A stretch of DNA of 64,000 nucleotides from Halomonas maura (GTDB lineage Bacteria; Pseudomonadota; Gammaproteobacteria; Pseudomonadales; Halomonadaceae), in contig NZ_JAUFPQ010000013.1 in assembly GCF_030409305.1 (NCBI RefSeq), positions 362,773-426,772 of the forward strand, written 5' to 3'. Of the stretch, positions 29,643 through 42,645 are shown piece after piece. How positions within the stretch are numbered: position 1 is the stretch's first letter; every line of letters begins with the position of its first letter. The notes below the pieces were generated by a model that saw nothing but the letters and a program-made list of their open reading frames with translations, was not told the origin of the DNA and did no database searches. Both the position numbers and the translations under genes were made by a program.

Positions 29643-29699
29643 TCCGTTCCATGATGTCGCCATGACCCGGCCAGGCGGCCGGGCCGAGGGAGGTGCCCG

Positions 29700-30380
29700 A
29701 TGCAGTACACCTTGACGCGCGCCGAGGCGGACGAGCCGCCCGATGGCGCCCGCTACCCCTTGGGCGAGCGCCGCTCGACCGCGGATCCCCTGCGCGACCA
29801 GGTGCACCGCAGCGTCTTCACCGGCCGGCTCGAGGAGATCCTCCACTCGGCGGTCAACTGGGGGCGCAAGAACTCGCTGTGGCCCTACAACTTCGGCCTG
29901 TCCTGCTGCTACGTGGAGATGACCACGGCCTTCACCGCCCCCCACGACATCGCCCGCTTCGGCGCCGAGGTCATCCGCGCCTCGCCGCGGCAGGCCGACG
30001 TCATGGTCATCGCCGGGACCTGCTTCCTCAAGATGGCGCCGGTGATCCAGCAGCTCTACGACCAGATGCTCGAACCCAAGTGGGTGATCTCGATGGGCTC
30101 CTGCGCCAATTCCGGTGGCATGTACGACATCTACTCGGTGGTCCAGGGAGTCGACAAGTTCCTGCCGGTGGACGTCTATGTGCCGGGCTGCCCGCCGCGC
30201 CCCGAGGCCTTCCTGCAGGGCCTGATGCTGCTCCAGGAGGCGATTCAGCAGGAGCGGCGCCCGCTGTCCTGGGTGGTCGGCGACCAGGGCGTCTACCGGG
30301 CCGAGATGCCCTCCCAGCGCGAGCGCTGGCGGGAGCAGCGCATCCAGGCCACCGAGCTGCGCTCGCCGGACGGCATCTGA
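29700..30380 (+). CDS. nuoB: NADH-quinone oxidoreductase subunit B
   Basis: 226 residues. Peripheral-arm subunit carrying iron-sulfur cluster N2, the last electron carrier before ubiquinone. The four cysteine positions are visible in [29 protein letters not shown] and [10 protein letters not shown]. The C-terminal [15 protein letters not shown] is family-typical. Confidence 0.97.
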   Translation: MQYTLTRAEADEPPDGARYPLGERRSTADPLRDQVHRSVFTGRLEEILHSAVNWGRKNSLWPYNFGLSCCYVEMTTAFTAPHDIARFGAEVIRASPRQADVMVIAGTCFLKMAPVIQQLYDQMLEPKWVISMGSCANSGGMYDIYSVVQGVDKFLPVDVYVPGCPPRPEAFLQGLMLLQEAIQQERRPLSWVVGDQGVYRAEMPSQRERWREQRIQATELRSPDGI

Positions 30381-30422
30381 GCCGACGGCCAGCCCATCAC
30401 CGAGACGGGAGGATCCCCCGCC

Positions 30423-32192
30423 ATGCGCGTCGCGTCGCCATCGAGTCGCAGCGAGGCCGACCCCGCCGTCGAGGCCCTCAGGCAGCGTTTCGGCGACCGC
30501 GTGTGGGTCGAGCCGGCGAGCCAGACCGGCATGCCGGTGCTGTGGCTGGAGCGGGGCTGCCTCCTCGAGGCCCTGGCGGCGCTGCGCGACCCGCCGGCGT
30601 CCTTCGCCATGCTGTTCGACCTCTCGGCGGTGGACGAGCGCCTGCGCGATCATCGCGATGGCCTGCCGGCGGCGGACTTCACGGTCTTCTACCAGCTGCT
30701 GTCGGTGGCGAGTAACCGCGATGTGATGCTCAAGGTGGCGCTGGACGCCGCCGACCTCGAACTGCCCAGCTGTGTCGAGGTGTTCCCCAACGCGGCCTGG
30801 TACGAGCGTGAGGTGTGGGACATGTTCGGCATCCGCTTCAGCGGGCACCCGCACCTGACGCGGCTGCTGATGCCGCCGACCTGGCAGGGCCACCCGCTGC
30901 GCAAGGACCACGCGGCCCGCGCCACCGAGTTCGATCCCTACACCCTGACCGTGGCGGGCCAGCAGCGCGAGCAGGAGGCCCTGCGCTTCGACCCCGAGGC
31001 CTGGGGCATGCGCCGCCAGCGCGAGGACACCGAGTTCATGTTCCTCAATCTCGGCCCCAACCACCCCTCGGCCCACGGGGCCTTTCGCATCATCCTGCAG
31101 CTCGACGGCGAGGAGATCGTCGATTGCGTGCCGGACATCGGCTACCACCATCGCGGCGCCGAGAAGATGGCCGAGCGCCAGACCTGGCACAGCTTCATCC
31201 CCTACACCGACCGCATCGACTACACCGGCGGGGTGATGAACAACCTGCCCTACGTGCTCGCGGTGGAGACGCTGGCCGGCATCGAGGTGCCGGCGCGGGT
31301 GGCGACCATCCGCGTGATGATGGCCGAGCTGTTCCGCATCTCGAGCCACCTGCTGTTCCTGGGGACCTACCTCCAGGACCTGGGGGCCATGTCGCCGGTG
31401 TTCTATACCTTCACCGATCGCCAGAAGGCCTACGAGGTCATCGAGGCGATCACCGGCTTTCGCATGCACCCGGCCTGGTATCGCATCGGCGGCGTCGCCC
31501 AGGACCTGCCGCGGGGCTGGGATAGCCTGATGCAGGGCTTCGTCGACTGGATGCCGAAGCGGCTCCGGGAATACGACCGGGCGATGATGGACAACGCCAT
31601 CGTCCGCGAACGTACCCGCGACGTGGCCGCCTTCGACAGCGCGGAGGCCCTGGCCTGGGGCGTGACCGGCCCCAACCTGCGGGCCACCGGGCTGGACTTT
31701 GACCTGCGCAAGCGCCGCCCCTATTCCGGCTACGAGCAGTTCGACTTCGAGGTGCCCCTGGGCAGCCGCGGCGACGCCTTCGATCGCGGCCGGCTGCGCA
31801 TCGAGGAGATGCGCCAGAGCCTGCGCATCCTCCAGCAGTGCATCGACCACATGCCCGCCGGCGACTACAAGGCCGACCATCCGTTGACCACGCCGCCGCC
31901 CCGGGAGCGCATGCTCATGCATATCGAGACCCTGATCACCCACTTCCTGCAGGTCTCCTGGGGGCCGGTGCTGCCCCCCGGCGAGTCGCTGGCGATGGTC
32001 GAGGCCACCAAGGGCATCAATGGCTACTACCTGACCAGCGACGGCGGCACCACCAGCTACCGGACCCGGATCCGCACGCCCAGCTTTCCTCACCTGCAGC
32101 AGATCCCGGCGCTGATGCGCGGCGGCTTCGTGCCGGACCTGATCGCCCACCTGGGCAGCATCGACTTCGTGATGGCCGACGTGGACCGCTGA
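30423..32192 (+). CDS. nuoCD: NADH-quinone oxidoreductase fused subunit C/D
   Basis: 589 residues. The N-terminal ~180 residues are NuoC ([35 protein letters not shown]) and the rest is NuoD ([45 protein letters not shown], ending in [12 protein letters not shown]). The fusion is shared with E. coli and other gammaproteobacteria. NuoD forms the quinone pocket beside cluster N2. The ribosome site GGGAGG lies upstream of 30423. Confidence 0.97.
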   Translation: MRVASPSSRSEADPAVEALRQRFGDRVWVEPASQTGMPVLWLERGCLLEALAALRDPPASFAMLFDLSAVDERLRDHRDGLPAADFTVFYQLLSVASNRDVMLKVALDAADLELPSCVEVFPNAAWYEREVWDMFGIRFSGHPHLTRLLMPPTWQGHPLRKDHAARATEFDPYTLTVAGQQREQEALRFDPEAWGMRRQREDTEFMFLNLGPNHPSAHGAFRIILQLDGEEIVDCVPDIGYHHRGAEKMAERQTWHSFIPYTDRIDYTGGVMNNLPYVLAVETLAGIEVPARVATIRVMMAELFRISSHLLFLGTYLQDLGAMSPVFYTFTDRQKAYEVIEAITGFRMHPAWYRIGGVAQDLPRGWDSLMQGFVDWMPKRLREYDRAMMDNAIVRERTRDVAAFDSAEALAWGVTGPNLRATGLDFDLRKRRPYSGYEQFDFEVPLGSRGDAFDRGRLRIEEMRQSLRILQQCIDHMPAGDYKADHPLTTPPPRERMLMHIETLITHFLQVSWGPVLPPGESLAMVEATKGINGYYLTSDGGTTSYRTRIRTPSFPHLQQIPALMRGGFVPDLIAHLGSIDFVMADVDR

Positions 32193-32194
32193 TC

Positions 32195-32719
32195 ATGCCA
32201 GAGACCCCGACACCCCCGCCCCGTGCCCCCATCGCCTCCGACGGCGACGGCTTCGTGCTCGATGCCGCGGACCGCCGGGCCATGCGCCGCGAGCGCGACC
32301 ACTACGAGCAGCCCCAGGCGGCCTGCATCGAGGCGCTCAAGATCGTCCAGCGCCGCCACGGCTGGGTGCCCGACGGCGCCATCCCGGCGATTGCCGAGGC
32401 GCTGGGCATCGGCGTCGCCGAGGTGGAAGGCGTGGCGACCTTCTACAGCCTGATCTTCCGCCGGCCGGTGGGCCGCCACGTGATCCTGGTCTGCGACAGC
32501 AGCTCCTGCTTCCTGTGCGGCTTCGCCGAGCTGCGGGCCGCCCTGGAGGAACGGCTGTCGATCGGCCTGGGCCAGACCACCGCGGACGGCCGCTTCACGC
32601 TGCTGCCGGTGTGCTGCCTGGGCGCCTGCGACGGCGCCCCGGCGCTGATGATCGACGACGACACCTTTGGCCCGCTGGTCCCCGACGACCTCGACGATCT
32701 GCTGGAGGCCTATCCATGA
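32195..32719 (+). CDS. nuoE: NADH-quinone oxidoreductase subunit E
   Basis: 174 residues with a thioredoxin-like domain binding a [2Fe-2S] cluster (N1a). Cluster cysteines are in [11 protein letters not shown] and [13 protein letters not shown]. Helices with [21 protein letters not shown] and [12 protein letters not shown] are typical. It starts two bases after nuoCD and overlaps nuoF by ATGA. Confidence 0.96.
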   Translation: MPETPTPPPRAPIASDGDGFVLDAADRRAMRRERDHYEQPQAACIEALKIVQRRHGWVPDGAIPAIAEALGIGVAEVEGVATFYSLIFRRPVGRHVILVCDSSSCFLCGFAELRAALEERLSIGLGQTTADGRFTLLPVCCLGACDGAPALMIDDDTFGPLVPDDLDDLLEAYP

Positions 32720-34077
32720 GCGTCGCGCCCCGCTACCACAGCCGGCTGCGCCAGGCGCCCACCGAGCGCCGCGCCGAGACCCATCCGCTGACCTGGCGGC
32801 TGCGCGAGGATGGCCGGCGGGTTGCGCTCGACGACTACCTCGCCGGGGACGGCTACGCCGCGGTGCGCGAGGTGCTCGGCGAGCAGACGCCCGACGCGGT
32901 GATCGCCACCCTGAAGGCGGCCAACCTGCGTGGCCGCGGCGGGGCCGGCTTCTCCGCCGGCACCAAGTGGAGCCTGACCCTGACCGGCGGCGACCTGCCG
33001 CGGGGCTACCTGGTGTGCAACGCCGACGAGATGGAGCCCGGGACCTTCAAGGATCGCGTGCTGATGGAGCAGCTGCCCCACCTGCTCATCGAGGGGATGA
33101 TCCTCGGCGGCTTCGCCAATCACTCGCGGCAGGGCTACATCTTCCTGCGCGGCGAGTACCGCGAGGCCGCCGGCGCCCTCGCCCTGGCCCTCGAGGAGGC
33201 CCGCGACGCCGGCTGGCTGGGTCCCGACATCGCCGGCAGCGGCTTCGACTTCGACATCGCCCTGCATACCGGCGCCGGGCGCTACATCTGCGGCGAGGAG
33301 ACGGCGCTGATCAGCTCCCTGGAGGGACATCGCGCCAATCCCCGGGCCAAGCCGCCCTTTCCCGGCCAGTCCGGGGCCTGGGGCAAGCCCACCGTGGTCA
33401 ACAACGTCGAGACGCTGTGCAACGTGCCGGGGGTGATGCGCCACGGCGCCGACTGGTACCAGGCGCTGTCCGGGTCGCTCAGCGAGGACGGCGGCACCAA
33501 GCTGTACGGGGTCTCGGGCCGGGTCGCCCGGCCGGGACTCTGGGAGCTGCCCATGGGCACGCCCGCCGGCGAGCTGCTGGAGCGCGCCGGCGGCCTGCGC
33601 GACGGGCGCCGCCTCAAGGCCTGGTTGCCCGGCGGCGCGAGCACCGGCTTCCTGCTGCCGGAGCACCTCTCGCTGGCGCTGGACTTCGACACCATCGGCG
33701 GCGCCGGCAGCCGCCTGGGCACCGGCCTGTTGACGGTGGTGCCCGACGACCAGCCGCTGGTGCCGCTGCTGCGCAACCTCGAGGCCTTCTTCGCCCGGGA
33801 ATCCTGCGGCTGGTGCACGCCCTGCCGCGATGGCCTGCCCTGGACGGTGAGGCTGCTGGCGGCCCTGGAGCGCGGCGAGGGCGCGCCGGGCGATGTCGAG
33901 CTGCTCGAGGACCTGGCCCGGGACCTCGGCCCCGGCCGGACCTTCTGCGCCCATGCCCCGGGGGCGGCGATGCCGCTGGCCAGTGCCCTGGCTCACTTCC
34001 GCGACGAGTTCGAAGCCGGCGTGGCGCCCTCCCGCACGCCGCGGGCCGTCGGCGAGGAGGGCCGAGCATGGCGATGA
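32716..34077 (+). CDS. nuoF: NADH-quinone oxidoreductase subunit F (NADH-binding)
   Basis: 453 residues. Oxidises NADH through FMN. The nucleotide/FMN loop is [15 protein letters not shown], the second FMN segment [19 protein letters not shown], and cluster N3 ligands are in [12 protein letters not shown] plus a Cys near 410 ([11 protein letters not shown]). It starts inside the end of nuoE and overlaps nuoG by 10 bases. Confidence 0.97.
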   Translation: MSVAPRYHSRLRQAPTERRAETHPLTWRLREDGRRVALDDYLAGDGYAAVREVLGEQTPDAVIATLKAANLRGRGGAGFSAGTKWSLTLTGGDLPRGYLVCNADEMEPGTFKDRVLMEQLPHLLIEGMILGGFANHSRQGYIFLRGEYREAAGALALALEEARDAGWLGPDIAGSGFDFDIALHTGAGRYICGEETALISSLEGHRANPRAKPPFPGQSGAWGKPTVVNNVETLCNVPGVMRHGADWYQALSGSLSEDGGTKLYGVSGRVARPGLWELPMGTPAGELLERAGGLRDGRRLKAWLPGGASTGFLLPEHLSLALDFDTIGGAGSRLGTGLLTVVPDDQPLVPLLRNLEAFFARESCGWCTPCRDGLPWTVRLLAALERGEGAPGDVELLEDLARDLGPGRTFCAHAPGAAMPLASALAHFRDEFEAGVAPSRTPRAVGEEGRAWR

Positions 34078-36803
34078 TCCACGTGGACGGCCAGGCCTAC
34101 CGGGTCGACGGCGACGACAACCTGCTCGCCGCCTGCCTGTCGCTGGGCCTCGACCTGCCGTACTTCTGCTGGCACCCGGCGCTCGGCAGCGTGGGGGCCT
34201 GCCGGCAGTGCGCGGTCAAGCAGTACCGCGATGCCGACGACGAGCAGGGCAGCCTGGTGATGGCCTGCATGACCCCCGCCGCCGACGGCACCCGGCTGTC
34301 GATCGACGACGCCGAGGCCAGGGACTTCCGGCGCGGGGTCATCGAGTGGCTGATGCTCAACCATCCCCACGACTGCCCGGTGTGCGATGAGGGCGGACAT
34401 TGCCACCTGCAGGACATGACGGTGATGACCGGCCATGCCCGGCGACGCTACCGCTTCACCAAGCGCACCCACCGCAACCAGGACCTGGGGCCCTTCCTCG
34501 GTCACGAGATGAATCGCTGCATCACCTGCTACCGTTGCGTGCGCTTCTATCGCGACCATGCCGGCGGCGAGGACCTGGGGGCCTTCGGCGCCGGCGACAA
34601 CATCTACTTCGGGCGCCACCGCGACGGCCCGCTGGAGAGCCCCTTCGCCGGCAACCTCAGCGAGGTGTGTCCCACCGGCGTCTTCACCGACCGCCCGCCG
34701 GGCGATCACTACACCCGCAAGTGGGACCTGCAGTTCGCCCCGAGCGTCTGTCACCAGTGCGCGGTGGGCTGCAACATCAGTCCCGGCGAGCGCTACGGCG
34801 AGCTGCGCCGGGTGGAGAACCGCTACCACGGCGAGATCAACCGCTTCTTCCTCTGCGATCGCGGGCGTTACGGCTACGGCTACGTCAATCGCGACGACCG
34901 CCCACGGCTGCCCGAGTGGCGCGAGGCCCCGGGGGCGGCCGCCGTGACCCTGGAGGTCGATGCCGCCCTGGACCGGGCGGGCGACCGGCTGCGCAGCGCC
35001 CGCCGGGTGATCGGCATCGGCTCCCCCCGGGCCAGCCTGGAGAGCAACCATCGGCTGCGCGAGCTGGTCGGGGCGGAGCACTTCTCGCTCGGCGTCACCG
35101 CCGCCGAAGCGGCCTGCCTGGCGACCATGGCCCGGCTCCAGCGGGAGTGCGGGCTGCCGACCCCGAGCCTGCGCGGGATCGAGGCCCATGACGCGGTGCT
35201 GGTGCTCGGCGAGGATCCCCTGCAGCGTGCCGCCCGGCTGGGGCTCTCGCTGCGCCAGGCGGCGCTCGGCCGTCGCGAGGCGCTGGCCGCGCAGCGCGGC
35301 ATTCCGGCCTGGAACGCCGAGGCGGTCAAGACCCTGGCCCAGGACCGGCGCCATCCGCTGTTCATCGCCTACCCGGCCGCGACCGGCCTGGACGCCATCG
35401 CGGCCGGCCGCTGGGCCCTGGCCCCGGACGACATCGCCCGCCTGGGCGCCGCCGTGGCCCATGCCCTGGATCCCGCGGCGCCGGAGGTGACGAGCCTCGC
35501 CCCGGAGCTGGCGGCCGATGCCCGGCGCATCGCCGCGGCCCTGCTCGCCGCCGAGCGTCCGCTGGTGGTCAGCGGCGATGCCCTGGGCTCGACGGCGGTG
35601 CTCGAGGCGGCCGGCAACGTCGCCCGGGCCCTGGCCCGGCGGGCCCGCCCGGGCGGTCTCAGCCTGATCCGCGCCGAGGCCAACAGCACCGGGGTGGCGA
35701 TGCTCGGCGGCCAGCCGCTGGAGTGGGCCCTCGACGAGATCGAGGCGGGGCGCGCCGACGCCCTGGTGGTGCTCGAGAACGACCTGCATGCCCGGCTGCC
35801 CGGCCAGCGGCTCGAGTCCGCCCTGAATGCCCTCGCCACCCTGGTGGTGCTGGATCACCAGCGCACCGCCGTCTGGTCCCGGGCCGGGCTCGGCCTGCCG
35901 GCGGCGAGCTTCGCCGAGGGCGACGGCACCCTGGTCAGCCTGGAGGGCCGCGCCCAGCGCTTCTTCCAGGTGTTCGAGCCGCGCGTGCTGCGTCCCGAGA
36001 GCCGCATCCGCGAGAGCTGGCGCTGGCTGCACGCCCTGCAGGGGACGGTGCAGCGCCGCCGGGTCGGGCAGACCCGGCTCGACGACGAGACCCGCCACTG
36101 TGCCCGCCACCATCCGGCGCTGTCGGCCATCGTCGAGGCCGCGGACCACGCCGACCACCGCGTCCAGGGGCTGCGTCAGGCCCGCGCCCCGCACCGCTAC
36201 AGCGGCCGCACCGCGCTGCGGGCCCACCTGGCGGTCGGCGAGCCGCGCCCGCCGCAGGACCCGGACTCGCCCTTCGCCTTCTCCATGGAGGGCTATGCCG
36301 GCGCCGGGCGACCGCAGCAGGAGAACGCCTTCGCCTGGGCCCCGGGCTGGAACTCCCCCCAGGCCTGGAACAAGTTCACCGACGAGGTCGGCGGCCATCT
36401 GCGTGCCGGCGATCCCGGGCGGCGCCTGCTGGGTCCCGTGCCCGGTGGCTACGCCTACGCCAGGATCGTTGCGGCGGGCTTCGTCCGGCGTGACGCCGAG
36501 TGGCAGCTGGTGGTGTTGCCACGGCTGTTCGGCGGCGAGGAGACCTCGCGGCGGGCGCCGATGATCGCGGCCCGGGCGGCGGCTCCGGCGCTGCAGCTGG
36601 CGGCGGTGGATGCCGCCCGGCTGGGGATCGCCGAGGGCGACCGGCTGGCGCTGGTCACCCCGGGCGGACGGCTGAGCCTGCCGCTGTCCTGCTCGGCCGG
36701 GCTGGCGCCCGGCCTGGTGGGCGTACCGGCCGGCCTGGTGCCGGGCCTCGCCACCGGCCAGTGGGGGCGGCTCGAGCCGGCCGGCGAGGGGAGGCGGCCA
36801 TGA
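34068..36803 (+). CDS. nuoG: NADH-quinone oxidoreductase subunit G
   Basis: 911 residues. Residues 1-220 hold clusters N1b ([16 protein letters not shown]...MACM), N5 ([15 protein letters not shown] with a His ligand) and N4 ([22 protein letters not shown]). CHQCAVGC plus a Cys 28 residues later ([14 protein letters not shown]) forms the extra N7 cluster of the E. coli-type enzyme. The long remainder is the molybdopterin-oxidoreductase-like domain, without cofactor in complex I. Its end overlaps nuoH by ATGA. Confidence 0.96.
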   Translation: MAMIHVDGQAYRVDGDDNLLAACLSLGLDLPYFCWHPALGSVGACRQCAVKQYRDADDEQGSLVMACMTPAADGTRLSIDDAEARDFRRGVIEWLMLNHPHDCPVCDEGGHCHLQDMTVMTGHARRRYRFTKRTHRNQDLGPFLGHEMNRCITCYRCVRFYRDHAGGEDLGAFGAGDNIYFGRHRDGPLESPFAGNLSEVCPTGVFTDRPPGDHYTRKWDLQFAPSVCHQCAVGCNISPGERYGELRRVENRYHGEINRFFLCDRGRYGYGYVNRDDRPRLPEWREAPGAAAVTLEVDAALDRAGDRLRSARRVIGIGSPRASLESNHRLRELVGAEHFSLGVTAAEAACLATMARLQRECGLPTPSLRGIEAHDAVLVLGEDPLQRAARLGLSLRQAALGRREALAAQRGIPAWNAEAVKTLAQDRRHPLFIAYPAATGLDAIAAGRWALAPDDIARLGAAVAHALDPAAPEVTSLAPELAADARRIAAALLAAERPLVVSGDALGSTAVLEAAGNVARALARRARPGGLSLIRAEANSTGVAMLGGQPLEWALDEIEAGRADALVVLENDLHARLPGQRLESALNALATLVVLDHQRTAVWSRAGLGLPAASFAEGDGTLVSLEGRAQRFFQVFEPRVLRPESRIRESWRWLHALQGTVQRRRVGQTRLDDETRHCARHHPALSAIVEAADHADHRVQGLRQARAPHRYSGRTALRAHLAVGEPRPPQDPDSPFAFSMEGYAGAGRPQQENAFAWAPGWNSPQAWNKFTDEVGGHLRAGDPGRRLLGPVPGGYAYARIVAAGFVRRDAEWQLVVLPRLFGGEETSRRAPMIAARAAAPALQLAAVDAARLGIAEGDRLALVTPGGRLSLPLSCSAGLAPGLVGVPAGLVPGLATGQWGRLEPAGEGRRP

Positions 36804-37780
36804 TCCCGCTCACTCCCGAGGTCGTCGCGGTGCTCGTCGCCATGCTCCAGGCCCTGGTGATCCTGCTCGGGGCGGTGCTGCTGGGGGCGGTGCTCACGGT
36901 GGCCGAGCGGCGCCTGCTGGGGTGGTGGCAGGACCGCTACGGGCCCAACCGGGTGGGGCCGGCCGGCTCGCTGCAGCTGGTCGCCGACACGCTCAAGCTC
37001 TTCTTCAAGGAGGACTGGATCCCGCCCTTCGCCGACCGCGGCCTCTTCGTGATGGCACCGGCCATCGCCATGGCGTCGCTGCTGCTGTCGTTCCTGATCA
37101 TCCCCTTCACCCCCGGCTGGGGGGTGGCGGACTGGCATATCGGCCTGCTGTTCTTCCTCGCCATGGCCGGCATCAACGTCTATGCGGTGCTGCTCGGCGG
37201 CTGGTCGAGCGGCAACAAGTATGCGCTGATCGGCGCCATGCGGGCCTCGGCGCAGACGCTGTCCTACGAGGTGTTCATGGGCCTGGCGCTGATGGGCGTG
37301 GTGGCCATGGCCGGCTCCTTCAACCTGCGCGAGATCGTCGCCGCCCAGCAGGGGCTGTGGTTCATCCTGCCGCAGTGCCTCGGCTTCGCGACCTTCCTGG
37401 TCGCCGGCATCGCGGTGACCCACCGCCACCCCTTCGACCAGCCCGAGGCCGAGCAGGAACTGGCCGACGGCTACCACATCGAGTACGCCAGCATGAAGTT
37501 CGGGATGTTCTTCATCGGCGAGTACATCGGCATCCTGCTGGTCTCGGCGCTGATCGTGACGCTCTTCCTGGGCGGCTGGCTGGGCCCCTGGCTGCCGCCC
37601 TGGCTGTGGTTCGCACTCAAGACGCTGGTCCTGGTGATGCTGTTCATCCTGTTGCGCGCGGCCCTGCCGCGGCCGCGCTACGACGGCGTGATGCGCTTCG
37701 GCTGGAAGGTCTGCCTGCCGCTGACCCTGGTCAACCTGCTGGTGACCGGGGCGGCGATCCTGCTCGCCACGCCGACCTGA
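36800..37780 (+). CDS. nuoH: NADH-quinone oxidoreductase subunit H
   Basis: 326 residues with eight helices, the membrane subunit that completes the quinone tunnel and starts the proton path. [20 protein letters not shown] and [21 protein letters not shown] carry the conserved charged residues. It starts within the last codons of nuoG. Confidence 0.97.
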   Translation: MIPLTPEVVAVLVAMLQALVILLGAVLLGAVLTVAERRLLGWWQDRYGPNRVGPAGSLQLVADTLKLFFKEDWIPPFADRGLFVMAPAIAMASLLLSFLIIPFTPGWGVADWHIGLLFFLAMAGINVYAVLLGGWSSGNKYALIGAMRASAQTLSYEVFMGLALMGVVAMAGSFNLREIVAAQQGLWFILPQCLGFATFLVAGIAVTHRHPFDQPEAEQELADGYHIEYASMKFGMFFIGEYIGILLVSALIVTLFLGGWLGPWLPPWLWFALKTLVLVMLFILLRAALPRPRYDGVMRFGWKVCLPLTLVNLLVTGAAILLATPT

Positions 37781-37794
37781 GAGGAGCAAAGACG

Positions 37795-38334
37795 ATGCTG
37801 ATGTGGCTGATCAAGGGCACCGGATCGCAGCTCAGGACGCTGTACATGATCTTCATGCACGGCTTCCGCCGACGCGAGACGGTCAACTACCCGGAGGAGG
37901 CGGTCTACCTGCCGCCCCGCTACCGGGGGCGCATCGTGCTGACCCGGGACCCGGACGGCGAGGAGCGCTGCGTGGCCTGCAACCTCTGCGCGGTGGCCTG
38001 CCCGGTGGACTGCATCGCCCTGCAGAAGGGCGAGAAGGACGATGGGCGCTGGTACCCCGAGACCTTCCGCATCAACTTCTCGCGCTGCATCTACTGCGGG
38101 ATGTGCGAGGAGGCGTGCCCCACCTCGGCCATCCAGCTGACCCCCGATTTCGAGATGAGCGAGTACCGGCGACAGGAGCTGGTCTACGAGAAGGCCGACC
38201 TGCTGATCGACGGGCCCGGCAAGGATCACGACTACCATTTCTACAGGGTGGCGGGCCTGGCGATCGCCGGGAAGGGCAAGGGCCAGGCCAGCGACGAGCG
38301 GGACCCGGTGGACGTCAGGACCCTGCTGCCGTGA
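37795..38334 (+). CDS. nuoI: NADH-quinone oxidoreductase subunit I
   Basis: 179 residues with two [4Fe-4S] clusters (N6a, N6b) from [16 protein letters not shown] and [16 protein letters not shown]. It links NuoG to NuoB. The N-terminal amphipathic helix ([19 protein letters not shown]) rests on the membrane. The ribosome site GAGGAG is 8 bases upstream. Confidence 0.97.
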   Translation: MLMWLIKGTGSQLRTLYMIFMHGFRRRETVNYPEEAVYLPPRYRGRIVLTRDPDGEERCVACNLCAVACPVDCIALQKGEKDDGRWYPETFRINFSRCIYCGMCEEACPTSAIQLTPDFEMSEYRRQELVYEKADLLIDGPGKDHDYHFYRVAGLAIAGKGKGQASDERDPVDVRTLLP

Positions 38335-38363
38335 GCCACCGCCACCCACCACGGGAGATTGCC

Positions 38364-38894
38364 ATGGAACTCGCCTTCTACCTGAGTGGTCTGGTCGCCA
38401 TCCTGGCGACGCTGCGCGTCATCACCCACACCCACCCGGTGCACGCCCTGCTCTACCTGATCGTCTCGCTGATCAGCGTGGCGATGGTGTTCTTCGCCCT
38501 CGGCGCGCCCTTCGCCGGGGCCCTGGAGATCATCGTCTATGCCGGCGCGATCATGGTGCTGTTCGTCTTCGTGGTGATGATGCTCAACCTCGGCGGTGCC
38601 GCCGTCGCCCAGGAGCGCGCCTGGCTGCGGCCGTCGACCTGGCTGGGGCCGGCGCTGCTGGCCGGGCTGCTGCTGGGCGTGCTCGCCTTCGACCTCTGGC
38701 GGGGCGGCGGCGGGCGGGCCATCGCGGGGGAGCTGCTGACCGCCAAGGCGGTGGGCATGACGCTGTTCGGTCCCTGGCTGATCGCCGTGGAGCTGGCGGC
38801 GCTGCTGCTGCTGGCGGCCCTGGTCACCGCCTCCCATGTGGGCCGCCTGGCGAGCCGGGACGGCGCCGGCACGGCGCCGGGGGAGGAGCGCTGA
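38364..38894 (+). CDS. nuoJ: NADH-quinone oxidoreductase subunit J
   Basis: 176 residues with five helices. The third helix [20 protein letters not shown] contains the pi-bulge region important for coupling. Its stop overlaps the start of nuoK (TGATG). Confidence 0.96.
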   Translation: MELAFYLSGLVAILATLRVITHTHPVHALLYLIVSLISVAMVFFALGAPFAGALEIIVYAGAIMVLFVFVVMMLNLGGAAVAQERAWLRPSTWLGPALLAGLLLGVLAFDLWRGGGGRAIAGELLTAKAVGMTLFGPWLIAVELAALLLLAALVTASHVGRLASRDGAGTAPGEER

Positions 38895-39202
38895 TGAGCG
38901 GCATCCCCATGGCGCACGGCCTGGCGCTGGCGGCGATCCTGTTCGCCCTGGGCCTGGCGGGGCTGATGATGCGGCGCAATATGCTGTTCGTGCTGATGAG
39001 CCTGGAGATCATGCTGAATGCCGCCGGGCTGGCCTTCATCGTCGCCGGGACCGCCTGGGGACAGCCCGAGGGCCAGGCCATGTTCCTGCTGGTGATCACC
39101 CTGGCGGCGGCGGAGGCCAGCGTGGGCCTGGCCCTGCTGATCCAGCTCCAGCACCGCTTCCGCACGCTGGATGTCGATGCGGCCAACCGGATGCGCGGCT
39201 GA
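38894..39202 (+). CDS. nuoK: NADH-quinone oxidoreductase subunit K
   Basis: 102 residues, three helices. [16 protein letters not shown] bears the conserved Glu36 of the proton channel and [16 protein letters not shown] the second conserved Glu (Glu72). Length is standard. Confidence 0.97.
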   Translation: MSGIPMAHGLALAAILFALGLAGLMMRRNMLFVLMSLEIMLNAAGLAFIVAGTAWGQPEGQAMFLLVITLAAAEASVGLALLIQLQHRFRTLDVDAANRMRG

Positions 39203-39213
39203 TGGAGGCCCCG

Positions 39214-41064
<1,851 letters not shown>

Positions 41065-41106
41065 GGAGCATGACGTGATGCCATCACGCGAAGGACGAGC
41101 GCGCCC

Positions 41107-42645
41107 ATGACCCTGGTCTGGCTGATCCTGATTCCCTTCCTCGCCGGCCTGCTGTGCTGGCAGGCCGAGCGCTTCGGCGAGAGGGCGCCCCGCTGGCTGG
41201 CGCTGGCGGCCATGGCGCTCGAGCTGGCGATCACCCTGGCGCTGTGGTGGGGCGGCGACTACCGCCTGCCGCAGGTGGAGGCCGGCCCGGCCTGGGGGCT
41301 GGAGTGGCGGGCCCCCTGGATCCCGCGCTTCGGCATCGAGGTGCACCTGGCGCTGGACGGCCTGTCGCTGGTGCTGATCGCCCTGACCAGCCTGCTCGGG
41401 CTGCTGGCGGTGCTGTGCTCCTGGCGGGAGATCGTCGTCCGGGTGGGCTTCTTCCACCTCAACCTGCTGTGGATCCTCGGCGGGGTGGTCGGCGTCTTCC
41501 TGGCCATCGACCTCTTCCTGTTCTTCTTCTTCTGGGAAATGATGCTGGTGCCGATGTACTTCCTGATCGCCCTGTGGGGGCACAGCGGCGTCCCGGGCAG
41601 GACCCGCATCCGGGCGGCGGTCAAGTTCTTCATCTATACCCAGGCCAGCGGCCTGCTGATGCTGGTGGCCATCCTCGGGCTGGTCTTCGCCGAGCATGCC
41701 CACAGCGGCGAGTATTCCTTCAGCTATGCGGTGCTGCGCGAGACGCCGCTCTCCGATGGCCTGGCGATGTGGCTGATGCTGGGCTTCTTCGTCGCCTTCG
41801 CCGTCAAGCTGCCGGTGGTGCCCCTGCACGGCTGGCTGCCCGATGCCCACGCCCAGGCCCCCACCGCCGGCAGCGTCGACCTGGCGGGGATCCTGCTCAA
41901 GACCGCCGCCTACGGCCTGCTGCGTTTCGCCCTGCCGCTGTTCCCCGAGGCCTCCCAGGCCTTCGCCCCGGTGGCCATGGGGCTGGGGCTGGTCGGCGTG
42001 ATCTACGGCGCGCTGCTGGCATGCGGCCAGCAGGACATCAAGCGGCTGATCGCCTATACCAGCATCGCCCACATGGGCTTCGTGCTGATCGGCATCTATG
42101 CCGGCACCCCGCTGGCCCTGCAGGGCGTGGTGGTGATGATGGTGGCCCATGCCTTCTCGGCGGCCGGGCTGTTCATCCTCAGCGGCCAGCTCTACGAGCG
42201 GCTGCACACCCGCGACATGCGCGAGATGGGGGGGCTGTGGGGACGCCTGGGCAGCCTGCCGGCCTTCACCCTGTGCTTCGCCGTGGCCTCGCTGGGCATG
42301 CCGGGCACGGCCAACTTCGTCGGCGAGTTCATGATCCTGTTCGGCAGCTTCCCGGTGGCGCCCGGCGTGGTGGTGGTCGCCAGCGCGGGCCTGGTGCTGG
42401 CCGCCATCTACTCCCTGCTGCTGATGCAGCGGGTGCACTTCGGTCCCCCCCGGGGCGAGGGCGGCTGGGCCGATCTCGACCGCCGCGAGTACGCCATGAT
42501 GCTCGGCCTGGTGGCCCTGGTGCTGCTGTTCGGCCTCTACCCCCAGCCGTTGCTGGATACCACCGGGGACGCCATGGGCGCGGTCCAGCGGGTGTTCGAG
42601 GCCGGCGCGACGTTGCCGGCCCTGGTCGGGGAGGCGCGCCCATGA
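41107..42645 (+). CDS. nuoM: NADH-quinone oxidoreductase subunit M
   Basis: 512 residues, the second antiporter-like pump. FFFWEMMLVPMYFLIALWG holds the conserved Glu of helix 5; KLPVVPLHGWLPDAHAQAPTAGSVDLAGILLK holds the conserved Lys and broken helix; IAYTSIAHMGFVLIG follows. It starts after a 42-base gap from nuoL and overlaps nuoN by ATGA. Confidence 0.97.
   Translation: MTLVWLILIPFLAGLLCWQAERFGERAPRWLALAAMALELAITLALWWGGDYRLPQVEAGPAWGLEWRAPWIPRFGIEVHLALDGLSLVLIALTSLLGLLAVLCSWREIVVRVGFFHLNLLWILGGVVGVFLAIDLFLFFFFWEMMLVPMYFLIALWGHSGVPGRTRIRAAVKFFIYTQASGLLMLVAILGLVFAEHAHSGEYSFSYAVLRETPLSDGLAMWLMLGFFVAFAVKLPVVPLHGWLPDAHAQAPTAGSVDLAGILLKTAAYGLLRFALPLFPEASQAFAPVAMGLGLVGVIYGALLACGQQDIKRLIAYTSIAHMGFVLIGIYAGTPLALQGVVVMMVAHAFSAAGLFILSGQLYERLHTRDMREMGGLWGRLGSLPAFTLCFAVASLGMPGTANFVGEFMILFGSFPVAPGVVVVASAGLVLAAIYSLLLMQRVHFGPPRGEGGWADLDRREYAMMLGLVALVLLFGLYPQPLLDTTGDAMGAVQRVFEAGATLPALVGEARP

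Noticed and set aside
29112-32150. Minus-strand open frame of about 1000 codons opposite nuoA-nuoCD
   Set aside because: Antisense to strongly conserved complex I genes, compositionally biased, without ribosome site or motif.
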